Assembly (NCBI GenBank): GCA_030428385.1
Contig: JAUIDY010000011.1
Coordinates: 1 to 64,000, forward strand
Reading direction: 5' to 3'
From: Rhodothermia bacterium
GTDB lineage: Bacteria; Bacteroidota; Rhodothermia; Rhodothermales; JAAAOL01
DNA length: 64,000 nt
Under the pieces are notes generated by a model, which saw only the letters and a program-made list of their open reading frames with translations, had not been told where the DNA came from and searched no databases. Positions 44,056 to 52,726 of the stretch are shown one piece after another; the stretch's first letter is position 1; each line of letters begins with the position of its first letter. The translations under genes and the position numbers were made by a program.

Positions 44056-44448
44056 TTACTGGATGCGCAGGCTGTCGGGCAGGTCGTTGCGTTGGGCGTC
44101 CGGGTTGATGAGCGGTCCGGTGATGGGCGTGTCGAAGCCGGTGAGGAAGGGAGCCACCGTGGAAAACAGGAATTCCTGCTGGAACTCGAAAAAGTCGGCG
44201 TCGAAGCCGTGATGCGGCCCTCGGTGTCCCACGATGTCGAGGTACAGCACCCGGGGCCAGTCCGGGAAGCGCTGCTGGGATTCCAGCACAAGCGCAAAGA
44301 CGTCCTGCGATGCTTGCGCGAAGTCATCCGCTGCCGCCACGATATGATACAGCGATACGGTATTGTCGAAGTTCATCCAGATGCCAGGCGCTTCCGGCTT
44401 CTTGTATTCCGGGATAAACGAAGGCAGGGGGGCGTCGGGCGATTCCAT
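44056..44448 (-). CDS. Hypothetical protein, 130 residues
   Basis: The protein is soluble, rich in Phe, Pro and Asp, and has no signal peptide. Notable stretches are GIWMNFDNTVSLYHIVAAAD, VLYLDIVGHRGPHHGFDADF and TGFDTPITGPLINPDAQ. The clustered HRGPHHG could bind metal. It converges on the GT-C-like gene with seven bases between stops and lies 102 bp after the membrane glycosyltransferase gene on the same strand. Even amino-acid use and a good length support it as real. I do not recognise a family. Confidence 0.7.
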   Translation of the reverse strand: MESPDAPLPSFIPEYKKPEAPGIWMNFDNTVSLYHIVAAADDFAQASQDVFALVLESQQRFPDWPRVLYLDIVGHRGPHHGFDADFFEFQQEFLFSTVAPFLTGFDTPITGPLINPDAQRNDLPDSLRIQ

Positions 44449-44550
44449 AACAGGGTGCGGTGGTTGAAACGACAGGCCACAAACGACGGTGCCATCTGGG
44501 AGATTCCGTTCCCGTCGTGTTTCACCGGTTATTGGTGATCAAGACGGTGA

Positions 44551-45630
44551 TTACCAGCGCTTCGGTGGAATGAGTCCTAGGGGCGTAATAAGCACCAGAT
44601 AGAGGGTATGCAGGGCATCGAGCAAGGGCAGCCAGGGCAACAAGCGCTGTTCCTGAAGCCTGCGTCCGGCACGGTGCAACACAAGGAACTGGACCAGCAA
44701 CTTGGCACCCAGCAAGCCGGCCCCCATCCATCCAATCAACAACGGTCCCACCCATAACGCGATGCCCGTGCCTTGGAAAAGCCCCAGGTGCAGCAACACG
44801 GAGCGCTGGTAAAACGTCCCCGCCGACACATGCCGTCGCTTGCCGCGCAGCCAGGACGTCCAGGTCGGAGGCGTTTCCGTAGGCACGAAGGTGGCTGGAT
44901 CGACAAGGGCATAGATCGGGGCTGCACGGTGGCGATGCACTTCTTGCACCAGCAGGTCGTCATCGCCACTCATGGAAGCCTTCGAATGGGCAAATCCGCC
45001 AATCTGTTTAAATAGCGATTTCGGGTAGCTGAGATTGCGTCCCACGGCCATAAACGGGTGATGGAGTCCGGCGGTAGCGGCGGTTAGAAACCCCGTCAGG
45101 AAGGTCTCATAGCGTGCCAGTTTCCCTCGTACCCCTGGTGCAGGCAGGAACGGGCTGTAGCCGAGAAACAGCGCCTCGGGTTCTGCCGCCGCATATCGCG
45201 CGAGGGTGGCAAGCCATTGTGGGGGCGGTAGACAGTCGGCATCGGTGAAGACGAGCCGCTCGTAGCGGGCGGTGGCGATGCCCTGGGTGAGGGCGTTTTT
45301 TTTGCGCGGCGGTATCGGGTTCGCCATCGTGAGGACGTGGCGGTTTGGGTGTTCGGCTTGCCAGTTCGCGAGGAGGGTGGCTGTTTCGTCGGTGGAGGCG
45401 TCATCCACGAAGATAAACTCGGCGTGGGGATAGGTTTGCCGGTCCAGTGCATCAAGTAGGGCGGGAAGGGACGAGGCTTCGTTGCGGACAGCCACGATGA
45501 CGGACACCGGGCGGGTAGGAGGTTCTTCGGAAGCAGGCACGCGTGTTGCCCGACGAAACCCCACGTCTAGCGCCAGCCAGTATCCGAGGTGAATCAGCAA
45601 AATCAACACTAAGATGAAAGGCCAAACCAT
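44551..45630 (-). CDS. Membrane-associated family 2 glycosyltransferase
   Basis: This 359-residue protein has one N-terminal hydrophobic helix (WPFILVLILLIHLGYWLAL), a GT-A domain with SVIVAVRNEASSLPALL, FIFVDDASTDETATLL, the DxD in VFTDADCLPPPQW and the acceptor-site GDDDLLVQEVHRH, and two or three C-terminal helices. A WLRGKRRH stretch occupies the place of the Q-x-x-R-W motif. The architecture matches processive or lipid-linked transferases used for surface glycans. Acceptor and donor are unknown. Confidence 0.88.
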   Translation of the reverse strand: MVWPFILVLILLIHLGYWLALDVGFRRATRVPASEEPPTRPVSVIVAVRNEASSLPALLDALDRQTYPHAEFIFVDDASTDETATLLANWQAEHPNRHVLTMANPIPPRKKNALTQGIATARYERLVFTDADCLPPPQWLATLARYAAAEPEALFLGYSPFLPAPGVRGKLARYETFLTGFLTAATAGLHHPFMAVGRNLSYPKSLFKQIGGFAHSKASMSGDDDLLVQEVHRHRAAPIYALVDPATFVPTETPPTWTSWLRGKRRHVSAGTFYQRSVLLHLGLFQGTGIALWVGPLLIGWMGAGLLGAKLLVQFLVLHRAGRRLQEQRLLPWLPLLDALHTLYLVLITPLGLIPPKRW

Positions 45631-45732
45631 GGCGTGCTGTCATTGGGGGCAGTAAAAAACGCTCCCAAAGATATTAACAAACCAAACTCCGGATCGTGCG
45701 TATCTTGGCAAAGTCTCCCCTATGTGTGCGTC

Positions 45733-46365
45733 ATGGACCACAAAAGCACCATATCCAACCCGCCCGTATCAAGCGGTCAGCAAATTCCTTCCGATCTGGG
45801 CACGTTCTGGACGGCAGCCAACATGCTGAGCCTGTGCCGCGTCGTCTTGATCGCGCCGATCACCTATCTGATTCTGGTGAACGGCCCGCTGGCGTGGCTT
45901 ATGGGGCTCATCTTGCTGGCCATGGTTACTGATTGGTTCGACGGACGTATTGCCCGGTGGTCGCATACGGTGTCTGATTGGGGCAAGGTGCTCGATCCCT
46001 TGGCCGACAAACTCATGGCTACCGCCGTGACCTTGGCCTTGGTGGTGCGGGGGGCCTTGCCGCTGTGGTTCTTGTTGCTCATCGTCGTCCGCGATGCGGT
46101 TATTGTTTATGGGGGGGTGCTGGTGACGCGGCGGACGGGGAAGGTTTACATGAGTATCATGTCGGGCAAGTTGGCGGTGAGTGCCTTGGCGGTCACCGTT
46201 GTTGCCGCCCTCCTGCGGGCCGATCCTCCCGTGATGAACTTCTGCGTGCTGGCGACCACAGCGCTGCTGCTCTATTCCTTCGTTCGCTATATTCTGCGGG
46301 GCATTGAGGTGGCACGCACCTTTCCCAAACCAGACGTTGCCATTGGCCCAGAGACGGACGGGTAG
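45733..46365 (+). CDS. CDP-alcohol phosphatidyltransferase (PgsA-like)
   Basis: This 210-residue integral membrane enzyme carries the complete CDP-alcohol motif D-G-x2-A-R-x8-G-x3-D-x3-D, read as DGRIARWSHTVSDWGKVLDP followed by LAD. Six hydrophobic segments are visible. It would transfer a phosphatidyl group to an alcohol such as glycerol-3-phosphate. The frame extends upstream to 45634, but those residues are not family-like and ATG 45733 gives the expected short cytoplasmic tail. ftsY follows after 56 bp. The exact alcohol cannot be read from the motif. Confidence 0.88.
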   Translation: MDHKSTISNPPVSSGQQIPSDLGTFWTAANMLSLCRVVLIAPITYLILVNGPLAWLMGLILLAMVTDWFDGRIARWSHTVSDWGKVLDPLADKLMATAVTLALVVRGALPLWFLLLIVVRDAVIVYGGVLVTRRTGKVYMSIMSGKLAVSALAVTVVAALLRADPPVMNFCVLATTALLLYSFVRYILRGIEVARTFPKPDVAIGPETDG

Positions 46366-46421
46366 TGTGCCTGTCTAATCCCTACCCCTTTTACCACGAC
46401 TCCGGAATTAACAGAGCATAC

Positions 46422-47408
46422 ATGGGCTTTTTCGATCGGTTTAAGCAGAACCAACAGGCCGAGGCGCGGACGGAAGCGCAAACGCACGAACAAGAGCGGT
46501 TAGAAGAAGGGCTTCAAAAGACCAAGACCAGCCTGTTTGGCAAGCTGGATCGGCTCATCCGAGGCAAAGACACGGTCGATGAAGACACGCTGGACGAACT
46601 GGAAGAGATTCTGGTCATCAGTGATGTGGGTGTAAAAACCACGGTTGATATCATCGGTCTGGTGGAAGAACGCGTCGCCCGCGACCAGTATGTTTCCGCC
46701 AAAGAACTGGATGCGCTCATCCGCGATGAGATTGCGCGGCTGATGCTGCAAAATGCCCCGGACCGTCCTGCCGACTTCTCCGTCCCGCTTCCTCATCAGC
46801 CGCATGTCATCATGGTGGTGGGCGTCAACGGGGTGGGTAAGACGACCACGATTGGAAAAATGGCGTACCGTTTCGCCCAGGCAGGCCACGAGGTGTTGTT
46901 GGGAGCCGCCGATACGTTCCGCGCCGCCGCCACCGAACAACTCGACATCTGGGCCGACCGCGCCGGCGTGGGTATTATTAAACAGAAGCATGGCGCGGAC
47001 CCGGCCGCCGTCGCGTTCGACACCCTTGCCGCTGCCAAAAGCCGCAACGCCGACGTGGTCATCATTGATACCGCGGGGCGGCTGCACACCAAAGGCGGGC
47101 TGATGGATGAGTTGTCAAAAATAAAACGCGTGATGGATCGGCAGATTGAGGGTGCCCCGCACGAAGTGCTGCTGGTCCTGGATGCCTCGACGGGCCAAAA
47201 TGCCATCCGGCAGGCCGAAGCATTTACCCGAAGTGTAGATGTAACCGGCCTGGTGCTGACCAAGTTGGACGGCACAGCCAAAGGGGGCATTGTGATTGGT
47301 ATTTCTAATGAGTTCCAGATTCCCGTAAAATATATCGGCGTGGGCGAGCAGATCGATGACCTGCAGGTCTTCGACCGCCGCCGGTTCGTTGAAGCGCTTT
47401 TTGCCTAA
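46422..47408 (+). CDS. ftsY: Signal recognition particle receptor FtsY
   Basis: This 328-residue SRP-type GTPase docks ribosome-SRP complexes at the membrane. The N domain starts with LIRGKDTVDEDTLDELEEIL. The G motifs are GVNGVGKTTTIGKMA, DTFRAAATEQLDIW, VVIIDTAGRLHTKGGLMDEL, LTKLDGTAKGG and the closing KYIGVGEQIDDLQVFD. The acidic A domain is reduced to about 40 residues, and the start MGFFDRFK at 46422 fits the short Bacteroidota form. An upstream extension to 46365 has no similarity. Confidence 0.97.
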   Translation: MGFFDRFKQNQQAEARTEAQTHEQERLEEGLQKTKTSLFGKLDRLIRGKDTVDEDTLDELEEILVISDVGVKTTVDIIGLVEERVARDQYVSAKELDALIRDEIARLMLQNAPDRPADFSVPLPHQPHVIMVVGVNGVGKTTTIGKMAYRFAQAGHEVLLGAADTFRAAATEQLDIWADRAGVGIIKQKHGADPAAVAFDTLAAAKSRNADVVIIDTAGRLHTKGGLMDELSKIKRVMDRQIEGAPHEVLLVLDASTGQNAIRQAEAFTRSVDVTGLVLTKLDGTAKGGIVIGISNEFQIPVKYIGVGEQIDDLQVFDRRRFVEALFA

Positions 47409-47685
47409 GCGCCTGCGTGCGTGCGGGTCGCGGACGGAAGGTTTCGGCTCAGAATCGCCTGACTACGGTTCGCCGAATAAAAATGACGGACGACGGGCTC
47501 CGCGTGGCATTCCCCACCCATTTTTCCGATACTTAGGGCTGATAGTTACATTCACGGAGAACGTAGCGCAGGGCATCATGCAATCGCATCGCTTATTGGA
47601 TACTCGCCAGGCCAAGTCGGCCCAGCACGCGTATTCGGGCGTGATGGCGGCACGAGACAGACGGCATGGGCAACGAGGTAGCTGT

Positions 47686-49037
47686 ATGAAGCACAGGTAC
47701 TGGATGCAACAAGGAGGTGTGTGGAAGATCGGGTTCTTCCTGTTGGGATTGCTGCTCGCGATGCCCGGATGGGCACAGGCACAATCCGCCAGCGATGGAT
47801 TGCCGCCCGAGTTCGAAGTGAATGCCGTGAGCGTGCGCGGAGAAGCTGAACCTGGGCTGACACGGGTCGACATTTATACCAAAGTCCCGTACGCCCGCCT
47901 GCGGTTCATCAACACGGCCAACGGGTTTACGGCCAACTATGAAGTCACCGCCGAAGTGTTTGCCCTGGATGATCAGGGACGGATGGAAAACCTGGCGCTG
48001 ACCCGCATCTGGGAAAGCAAGGCCATCGTGAACACCTTCGTGGCGACGCAGTCGCTGCAACTCTACGACCGCTCGCTGCATTCGGTAGACCTGCCGCCGG
48101 GCGCTACACGTTCTCGCTCAAGCTCGAAGACAAGGATACCAAGGAAGCCTTTGTGCGTGCGATACCGGTGGACGTACGAGATCTCAGCGGCCCCGTGTCA
48201 GTGAGTGACATCATGCTGCTGGATGAGTATGACGAAGCTACCAACACCATCTCGCCCAGTGTAGATCGGCGGGTAGGAACGGATGAACTGGGCATGGGCG
48301 TCTTTTATGAAGTCTACGCCGACCGTGCTCGTACCGTACAGGTCACCCGCGAAGTGATGCAGGTAGGCATGAACGGAACCACCCAGCAAGCTGCCGATCA
48401 GGCTGAAGTTGCTCGCAATGCCGTGATTCACAGCATTTCCGAGCCGATGGACCTGCGGCCTGGTGCCAATCAGGTCATCGTGCAGGTTTCGCTCGACGAC
48501 CTGAACGTGGGCGAGTATGTGACGCGGGTACGCATTGCGGATGGGGGGCGTCTGCTGGCCCTGGCCGAAGAGCCATTTACCGCCGAATGGACCGGACTGG
48601 CTGACCATGTGCAAAACCTTGAAGAGGCCATCAGCCAGTTGCAGTACATCGCCAAGGATCGGGAATTGAAGCGCATTCGGGATGCGGGCTCATCTGCCGA
48701 ACGGCTCCAACTGTTCCAGCGCTTCTGGGACAAGCGTGATCCCACGCCCGGCACCTCGCGCAACGAGCGCATGGAGGAATACTACTATCGCATCTCGTTC
48801 GCCAACCGCGAATACGGCAGCATCACCGAAGGCTGGCGCACCGACCGGGGACAAGTTCTGGTCCTCTTCGGCGAGCCGGACTACATCGAGCGCCACCCGT
48901 ACAACTTTAACACGAAGCCGTATCAGGTGTGGTACTACTACCGCATCGGCAAGCAATTCATCTTCATCGACGAGACGGGCTTCGGCGACTACGAACTCCT
49001 CGTGCCGATCTGGGACGAACGTAATCGCATCCGCTAA
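47686..49037 (+). pseudogene. GWxTD-domain protein, interrupted by a one-base frameshift
   Basis: Two adjacent frames together encode one GWxTD protein of about 450 residues. The first runs from ATG 47686, with GAGG seven bases upstream and a signal peptide ending WAQAQ, to about 48099. The second continues to 49037. Near 48099-48103 the DNA reads CCGCCGGGCGCTACACG; one extra base in the Gly codon would give LPPGRYTFSLKLED and join both halves without a stop. The C-terminal half holds the family signature GWRTDRGQVLVLFGEPDYIE and ends YELLVPIWDERN. The total length, 1352 bp, is one base short of whole codons. There is no slippery heptamer, so a true deletion or a sequencing/assembly error is more likely than programmed shifting. 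Both halves look otherwise intact. Confidence 0.8.
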
Positions 49038-49042
49038 CGGCT

Positions 49043-49196
49043 TGAGTTTGGGGGTTTGGGAGTAGTTGAGTTTGGGAGTGTGGGGGGGAGGAAAGAACCT
49101 CGCTATGTGGCACCGTATCGCCTGGGTTCCACAACTTCATTCAGTAGCTCCCCCAAACTCCCATCCTCCCGATCTCCCATCCTCCCAAACCCGCAC
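49043..49196. repeat. G-rich TGGGAG tract facing a C-rich counterpart
   Basis: After the GWxTD gene the plus strand carries TTTGGGAGT-type units at 49051-49085. From 49148 to 49196 it carries the complementary CTCCCA-type units. The two tracts can pair as long imperfect arms about 60 bases apart. The same sequence style occurs at 34501-34567. Confidence 0.6.
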
Positions 49197-49276
49197 CCGC
49201 CCAAAACGCGGCATGCTCGTAACATCATCCGCCTTGCTGAGTATGGGGATCAACCTGTCACCAATTCCCTACTTCC

Positions 49277-51100
49277 ATGCGTTGGATTCCCGTTTGCCTG
49301 ATTGCCCTGTTCCTATTTGGCTGTGAAACCCCAGAGCCAGAGGTTGATGCTTCGCCTAGCCCGGCCCAGGCCGAAGCCGATCAGTTCCTGGCTACCTACA
49401 TGGCGGAATTTCAGGGGCTTTACACCGCCTCTGCTGAAGCTCAGTGGGCCTCTAACACCCGCATTGTGGAAGGGGATACGATGACGGCGTGGCAAACGCG
49501 GAAGGCCAACGAAGCCCTGGCTGCTTTCTCAGGCAGCGTCGAAAACATTACGCAGGCGCGGGAACTGCTCGAACAGCGTGAGGCGCTGACGCCGCTTCAG
49601 GTGAAGCAACTCGAACGTATCCTGTACATCGCCGCCGACAACCCGCAGACCGTCCCCGATGTGGTCAGTGAGCGCATCCGAATGGAGACCGAACTCAACG
49701 ATCTGCTCTTTGGCTTCGATTTTCAGATTGGCGGCCAGTCGGTGAGCACCAACGAAATCGACCAAATCCTGCGCTCGTCGGATGATCTGGAAGCCCGCCT
49801 CGCGGCATGGGAAGCCAGCAAAGAGGTGGGCACCGTCTTGAAGGATGGCCTCGCGGAGATCCGGGAGCTGCGCAATCAGACGGTACAGGCGCTGGGCTAC
49901 GACGACTACTTCAGCTATCAGGTCTCTGAATACGGGATGACGACCGACGAGATGATGACGCTGATGCAGCAAATCAGCGCCGAACTCTACCCGCTCTACC
50001 GCGAAATCCACACCTGGGCGCGCTACACCCTCGCCGAGCAATATGGCACCGACGTGCCCGACCTTTTGCCTGCGCACTGGGTGCCCAACCGCTGGGGGCA
50101 GGACTGGAATGCGCTCGTCGAAGTGGAAGGCATGGACCTGAATGCCACCATCGGTGAACTGAGCGCCGAAGACGTGGTGCGCCGCGCCGAAGACTTCTAC
50201 GTCAGCCTCGGCCTAGAGGCCATGCCCGAAAGCTTCTATACCCTGTCGAGCCTGTATCCGCTGCCCGCCGATGCCGACTACAGGAAAAACAACCACGCCT
50301 CGGCCTGGCACCTCGACCTCGACACCGACGTGCGCTCGCTGATGAGCGTGGAGCCCAATCCCGACTGGTGGGAGACGACGCACCACGAACTCGGCCACAT
50401 CTATTACTATATGGCCTACACCAACCCCGACGTACCGCTGGTGTTGCGGCGTGGGGCCAACCGGGCGTTCCACGAGGCCGTGGGGAGTCTGCTGGGACTG
50501 GCATCCCTCCAGAAACCATTCCTCGCGGGGCGCGGTCTGTTGCCCGAAGACAGCGAGACCGACGACATGCAGGCGCTGTTTAAAGAGGCGCTCAACTACG
50601 TCGTATTTATCCCGTGGTCCGCAGGCGTGATGACCGAGTTTGAGCAGGATCTGTACGGCCAGAACCTGGACGCCGACGCCTTCAACGAGCGCTGGTGGGA
50701 ACTGAAGCAACAGTATCAGGGCCTCGCGCCGCCGAGTGAGCGCGGGTCTGAATATGCCGATGCGGCCTCGAAGACGCATATCACCAACGACGCCGCGCAG
50801 TATTACGACTATGCGCTGTCGTTCCTTATCCTGTTCCAACTGCATGACCACATCGCCACCGAGATCCTGCGGCAGGACCCGCATGCGACGGACTACTACG
50901 GCAGCACCGCCGTTGGCGAGTTCCTGACCGAGATTCTGCGCCCCGGCGCGACGGGCGACTGGCGCACCCTGCTCCGGGAAACCACCGGCGAAGACCTCAG
51001 CGCCCAGCCCATGCTCAACTACTTCCAGCCGCTCCTGGAGCACCTGCAAACCCTCAACGCCGGACGCGAACACACGCTGCCACCACCACCGGGGGTGTAG
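49277..51100 (+). CDS. M2-family peptidyl-dipeptidase lipoprotein (ACE-like)
   Basis: This 607-residue zinc metallopeptidase has a lipoprotein signal (CLIALFLFGC) and so is probably anchored in the cell envelope. The zinc motif HELGH lies near residues 369-373 in WWETTHHELGHIYYYMAY, with the third ligand Glu in FHEAVGSLLGL near 398. The C-terminal SFLILFQLHDHIATEILRQ and YGSTAVGEFL blocks agree with the M2 family, which removes C-terminal dipeptides. The length is normal for a one-domain bacterial enzyme. A family A repeat follows the gene. Confidence 0.93.
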   Translation: MRWIPVCLIALFLFGCETPEPEVDASPSPAQAEADQFLATYMAEFQGLYTASAEAQWASNTRIVEGDTMTAWQTRKANEALAAFSGSVENITQARELLEQREALTPLQVKQLERILYIAADNPQTVPDVVSERIRMETELNDLLFGFDFQIGGQSVSTNEIDQILRSSDDLEARLAAWEASKEVGTVLKDGLAEIRELRNQTVQALGYDDYFSYQVSEYGMTTDEMMTLMQQISAELYPLYREIHTWARYTLAEQYGTDVPDLLPAHWVPNRWGQDWNALVEVEGMDLNATIGELSAEDVVRRAEDFYVSLGLEAMPESFYTLSSLYPLPADADYRKNNHASAWHLDLDTDVRSLMSVEPNPDWWETTHHELGHIYYYMAYTNPDVPLVLRRGANRAFHEAVGSLLGLASLQKPFLAGRGLLPEDSETDDMQALFKEALNYVVFIPWSAGVMTEFEQDLYGQNLDADAFNERWWELKQQYQGLAPPSERGSEYADAASKTHITNDAAQYYDYALSFLILFQLHDHIATEILRQDPHATDYYGSTAVGEFLTEILRPGATGDWRTLLRETTGEDLSAQPMLNYFQPLLEHLQTLNAGREHTLPPPPGV

Positions 51101-51115
51101 CTAAAACCCTATTCC

Positions 51116-51162
51116 ATGTCATCTCGACGACTGAAAGGAGGAGAGATCTCCCACGTTTTGAA
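51116..51162 (+). repeat. Dispersed palindromic repeat, family A, copy 3 (half unit)
   Basis: It begins TGTCATCTCGACGACTG and contains GGAGGAGAGATCTCCCACG. Only the left half of the unit is present, without the closing TCGAGATGAC. Confidence 0.65.
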
Positions 51163-51358
51163 AAGCACCACGCTTTAAAGACCAGCAGACAAATAACCAC
51201 CCCCTTGAGGGGACTGTTGCCCTTCGGCTTCGCTCAGGACAGGCTCCGCGACTGGGGGGTGTACTGACGTTGGTTCGTACATCCTCCGGCCCATTCGGGC
51301 CACCTCCCTCAAGGGAGGAGTTAGGGACGCTAAATCATGGATTGACTGCCAAATCACA

Positions 51359-51811
51359 ATGACCTTCCGCCTGCTTTTTCTTTTCCTGATCGGATTTACC
51401 CCAAGCATCGCTTTCGCCCAAACCACCGCTGATACCCTCGCGACGCTGGCGCGGGCGTTTTCAGAGGCGTACATGCGCGGCGACACTGAAGCCATTGTGG
51501 CAATGTACACCGAGGATGCCGCCATCTTCCCCGGCAACACCGACATCCTGCAAGGCCGCGACGCCATCCGCGCTTACTGGACACCCAACGAAGGATCGAC
51601 GATTACGAACCATCACATCACCCCCGTAGAGGTGATCGTGGAGGGCAACATGGCGTCGGATTATGGCTACTACGAAGTCAGCGGGCGCACCAACGGCGAA
51701 GACTGGGGACCGGCGTATGGCAAATACGTCATCGTGTGGCGGCGCGGCGACGATGGGCAGTGGCGGATGCACCTCGACATGTGGAACCGGTGGTCTGGAC
51801 CGGAAGAGTGA
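51359..51811 (+). CDS. Exported NTF2-like (DUF4440 / SgcJ-type) protein
   Basis: This 150-residue protein has a signal peptide (MTFRLLFLFLIGFTPSIAFA, cleavage near AQT) and one SnoaL/NTF2-like domain: ALARAF-type first helix (LARAFSEAYMRGDTEAIVAM), YTEDAAIFPG, LQGRDAIRAYW, GYYEVSGR and YVIVWRRGDDGQWRMHLDMW. Such cone-shaped domains bind small hydrophobic ligands or act as isomerases; here the activity is unknown. The 258 bp upstream include a half repeat. Confidence 0.9.
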   Translation: MTFRLLFLFLIGFTPSIAFAQTTADTLATLARAFSEAYMRGDTEAIVAMYTEDAAIFPGNTDILQGRDAIRAYWTPNEGSTITNHHITPVEVIVEGNMASDYGYYEVSGRTNGEDWGPAYGKYVIVWRRGDDGQWRMHLDMWNRWSGPEE

Positions 51812-51912
51812 GGCGCAGGGATCTCGGGTGTGCGGGACCGGGGGCGCACACGTACGGCTTTATTGCGTATCATGAGGCATCGTCCCTCATCCCTCATCCA
51901 AGGTGACCCCTT

Positions 51913-52215
51913 ATGGCTGTTTATGTTATTGCCACGTATGACATCGTAGACCCCGAAGCCTACGGTCCGTATGTGCCCGGCGTAGTCCCACTCCTGCACA
52001 AACACGGCGGCGAAATCCTCGTTGCCGATTATGAAGCCGCCAGCCTCGAAGGCGAAGCACGCGGCGTGAATGTGGTGCTCCGGTTTGCATCCGAAGAAGC
52101 GGCGCGGGGCTGGTACAACGATCCCGCCTATGGACCGGTGAAGCAGGTGCGCCTCGACTCCTGCGCCAACGGAACGATAACACTTGCCAAGGAATTTGTG
52201 ATGCCCTCTTCGTAG
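51913..52215 (+). CDS. DUF1330-family protein
   Basis: This 100-residue protein is a ferredoxin-like alpha/beta-barrel domain of the DUF1330 (dimeric alpha-beta barrel) type. Signatures are AVYVIATYDIVDPEAYGPYV, ILVADYEAASLEGE and VVLRFASEEAARGWYNDPAY. It is cytoplasmic and complete. The role of the family is not established. A weak hairpin with a T run follows. Confidence 0.9.
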   Translation: MAVYVIATYDIVDPEAYGPYVPGVVPLLHKHGGEILVADYEAASLEGEARGVNVVLRFASEEAARGWYNDPAYGPVKQVRLDSCANGTITLAKEFVMPSS

Positions 52216-52236
52216 CAGACATTTTGTGTTATCGAT

Positions 52237-52272
52237 CAAAAGCCTGCTGCGGAGTCGTGGTGGGCTTTTTTA
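52237..52272 (+). terminator. Possible intrinsic terminator after the DUF1330 gene
   Basis: AAAGCC and GGCTTT can pair across a loop of about 20 bases, followed by TTTTTTAT. The stem is short, but position and T run fit. Confidence 0.5.
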
Positions 52273-52281
52273 TGTGTTGCC

Positions 52282-52614
52282 ATGAACCTGCTGTTTATCT
52301 GTAGCCGGAACCGCTTGCGCAGCCCCATCGCCGAGGCGGTGTTTTCCGCTTACGCGCACCTGAACGCGCTATCGGCAGGGCTGAACCACGACGCGGAGCA
52401 AACCGTGACGCCTGAACTGGTGCGCTGGGTCGAGGTCATCTTTGTGATGGAAAACAAACACCGCAGCATGTTGCGCAAACGGTTTCGGGCACACCTGAAA
52501 GAGCAGCGGGTGGTGTGTCTGGAAATCCCTGATATCTATGATTTTATGGACCCGGCGTTGATTGATCTGCTGAAACGCAAAGTGGGCCGCTATCTGGGAT
52601 TGCGGTTCGATTAA
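52282..52614 (+). CDS. Low-molecular-weight protein tyrosine phosphatase-like protein
   Basis: This 110-residue protein has the C-x5-R phosphate loop as CSRNRLRSPIAEAVF at the N-terminus, with the Ser after Arg that is conserved in low-molecular-weight phosphatases. The C-terminal LEIPDIYDFMDPALIDLLKR supplies a D-x-Y-D-like acid region. It is shorter than typical enzymes (about 150 residues), matching the compact COG4551-type proteins. Substrates are unknown. Confidence 0.85.
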   Translation: MNLLFICSRNRLRSPIAEAVFSAYAHLNALSAGLNHDAEQTVTPELVRWVEVIFVMENKHRSMLRKRFRAHLKEQRVVCLEIPDIYDFMDPALIDLLKRKVGRYLGLRFD

Positions 52615-52726
52615 GGGGGCCACAATTGTGCATCTCGGCGGCTGATGGTAATTTAGGGGCATGCTAGATGGCCTGTTGTTGTGCTGGGCTATCCTTTCTC
52701 CCACCCCCCAACCTTAACGTGCATCC

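Noticed and set aside
48090-48110. Programmed -1 frameshifting as the explanation of the split GWxTD gene
   Set aside because: The overlap region has no X-XXY-YYZ slippery site. A one-base loss explains the missing base more simply.
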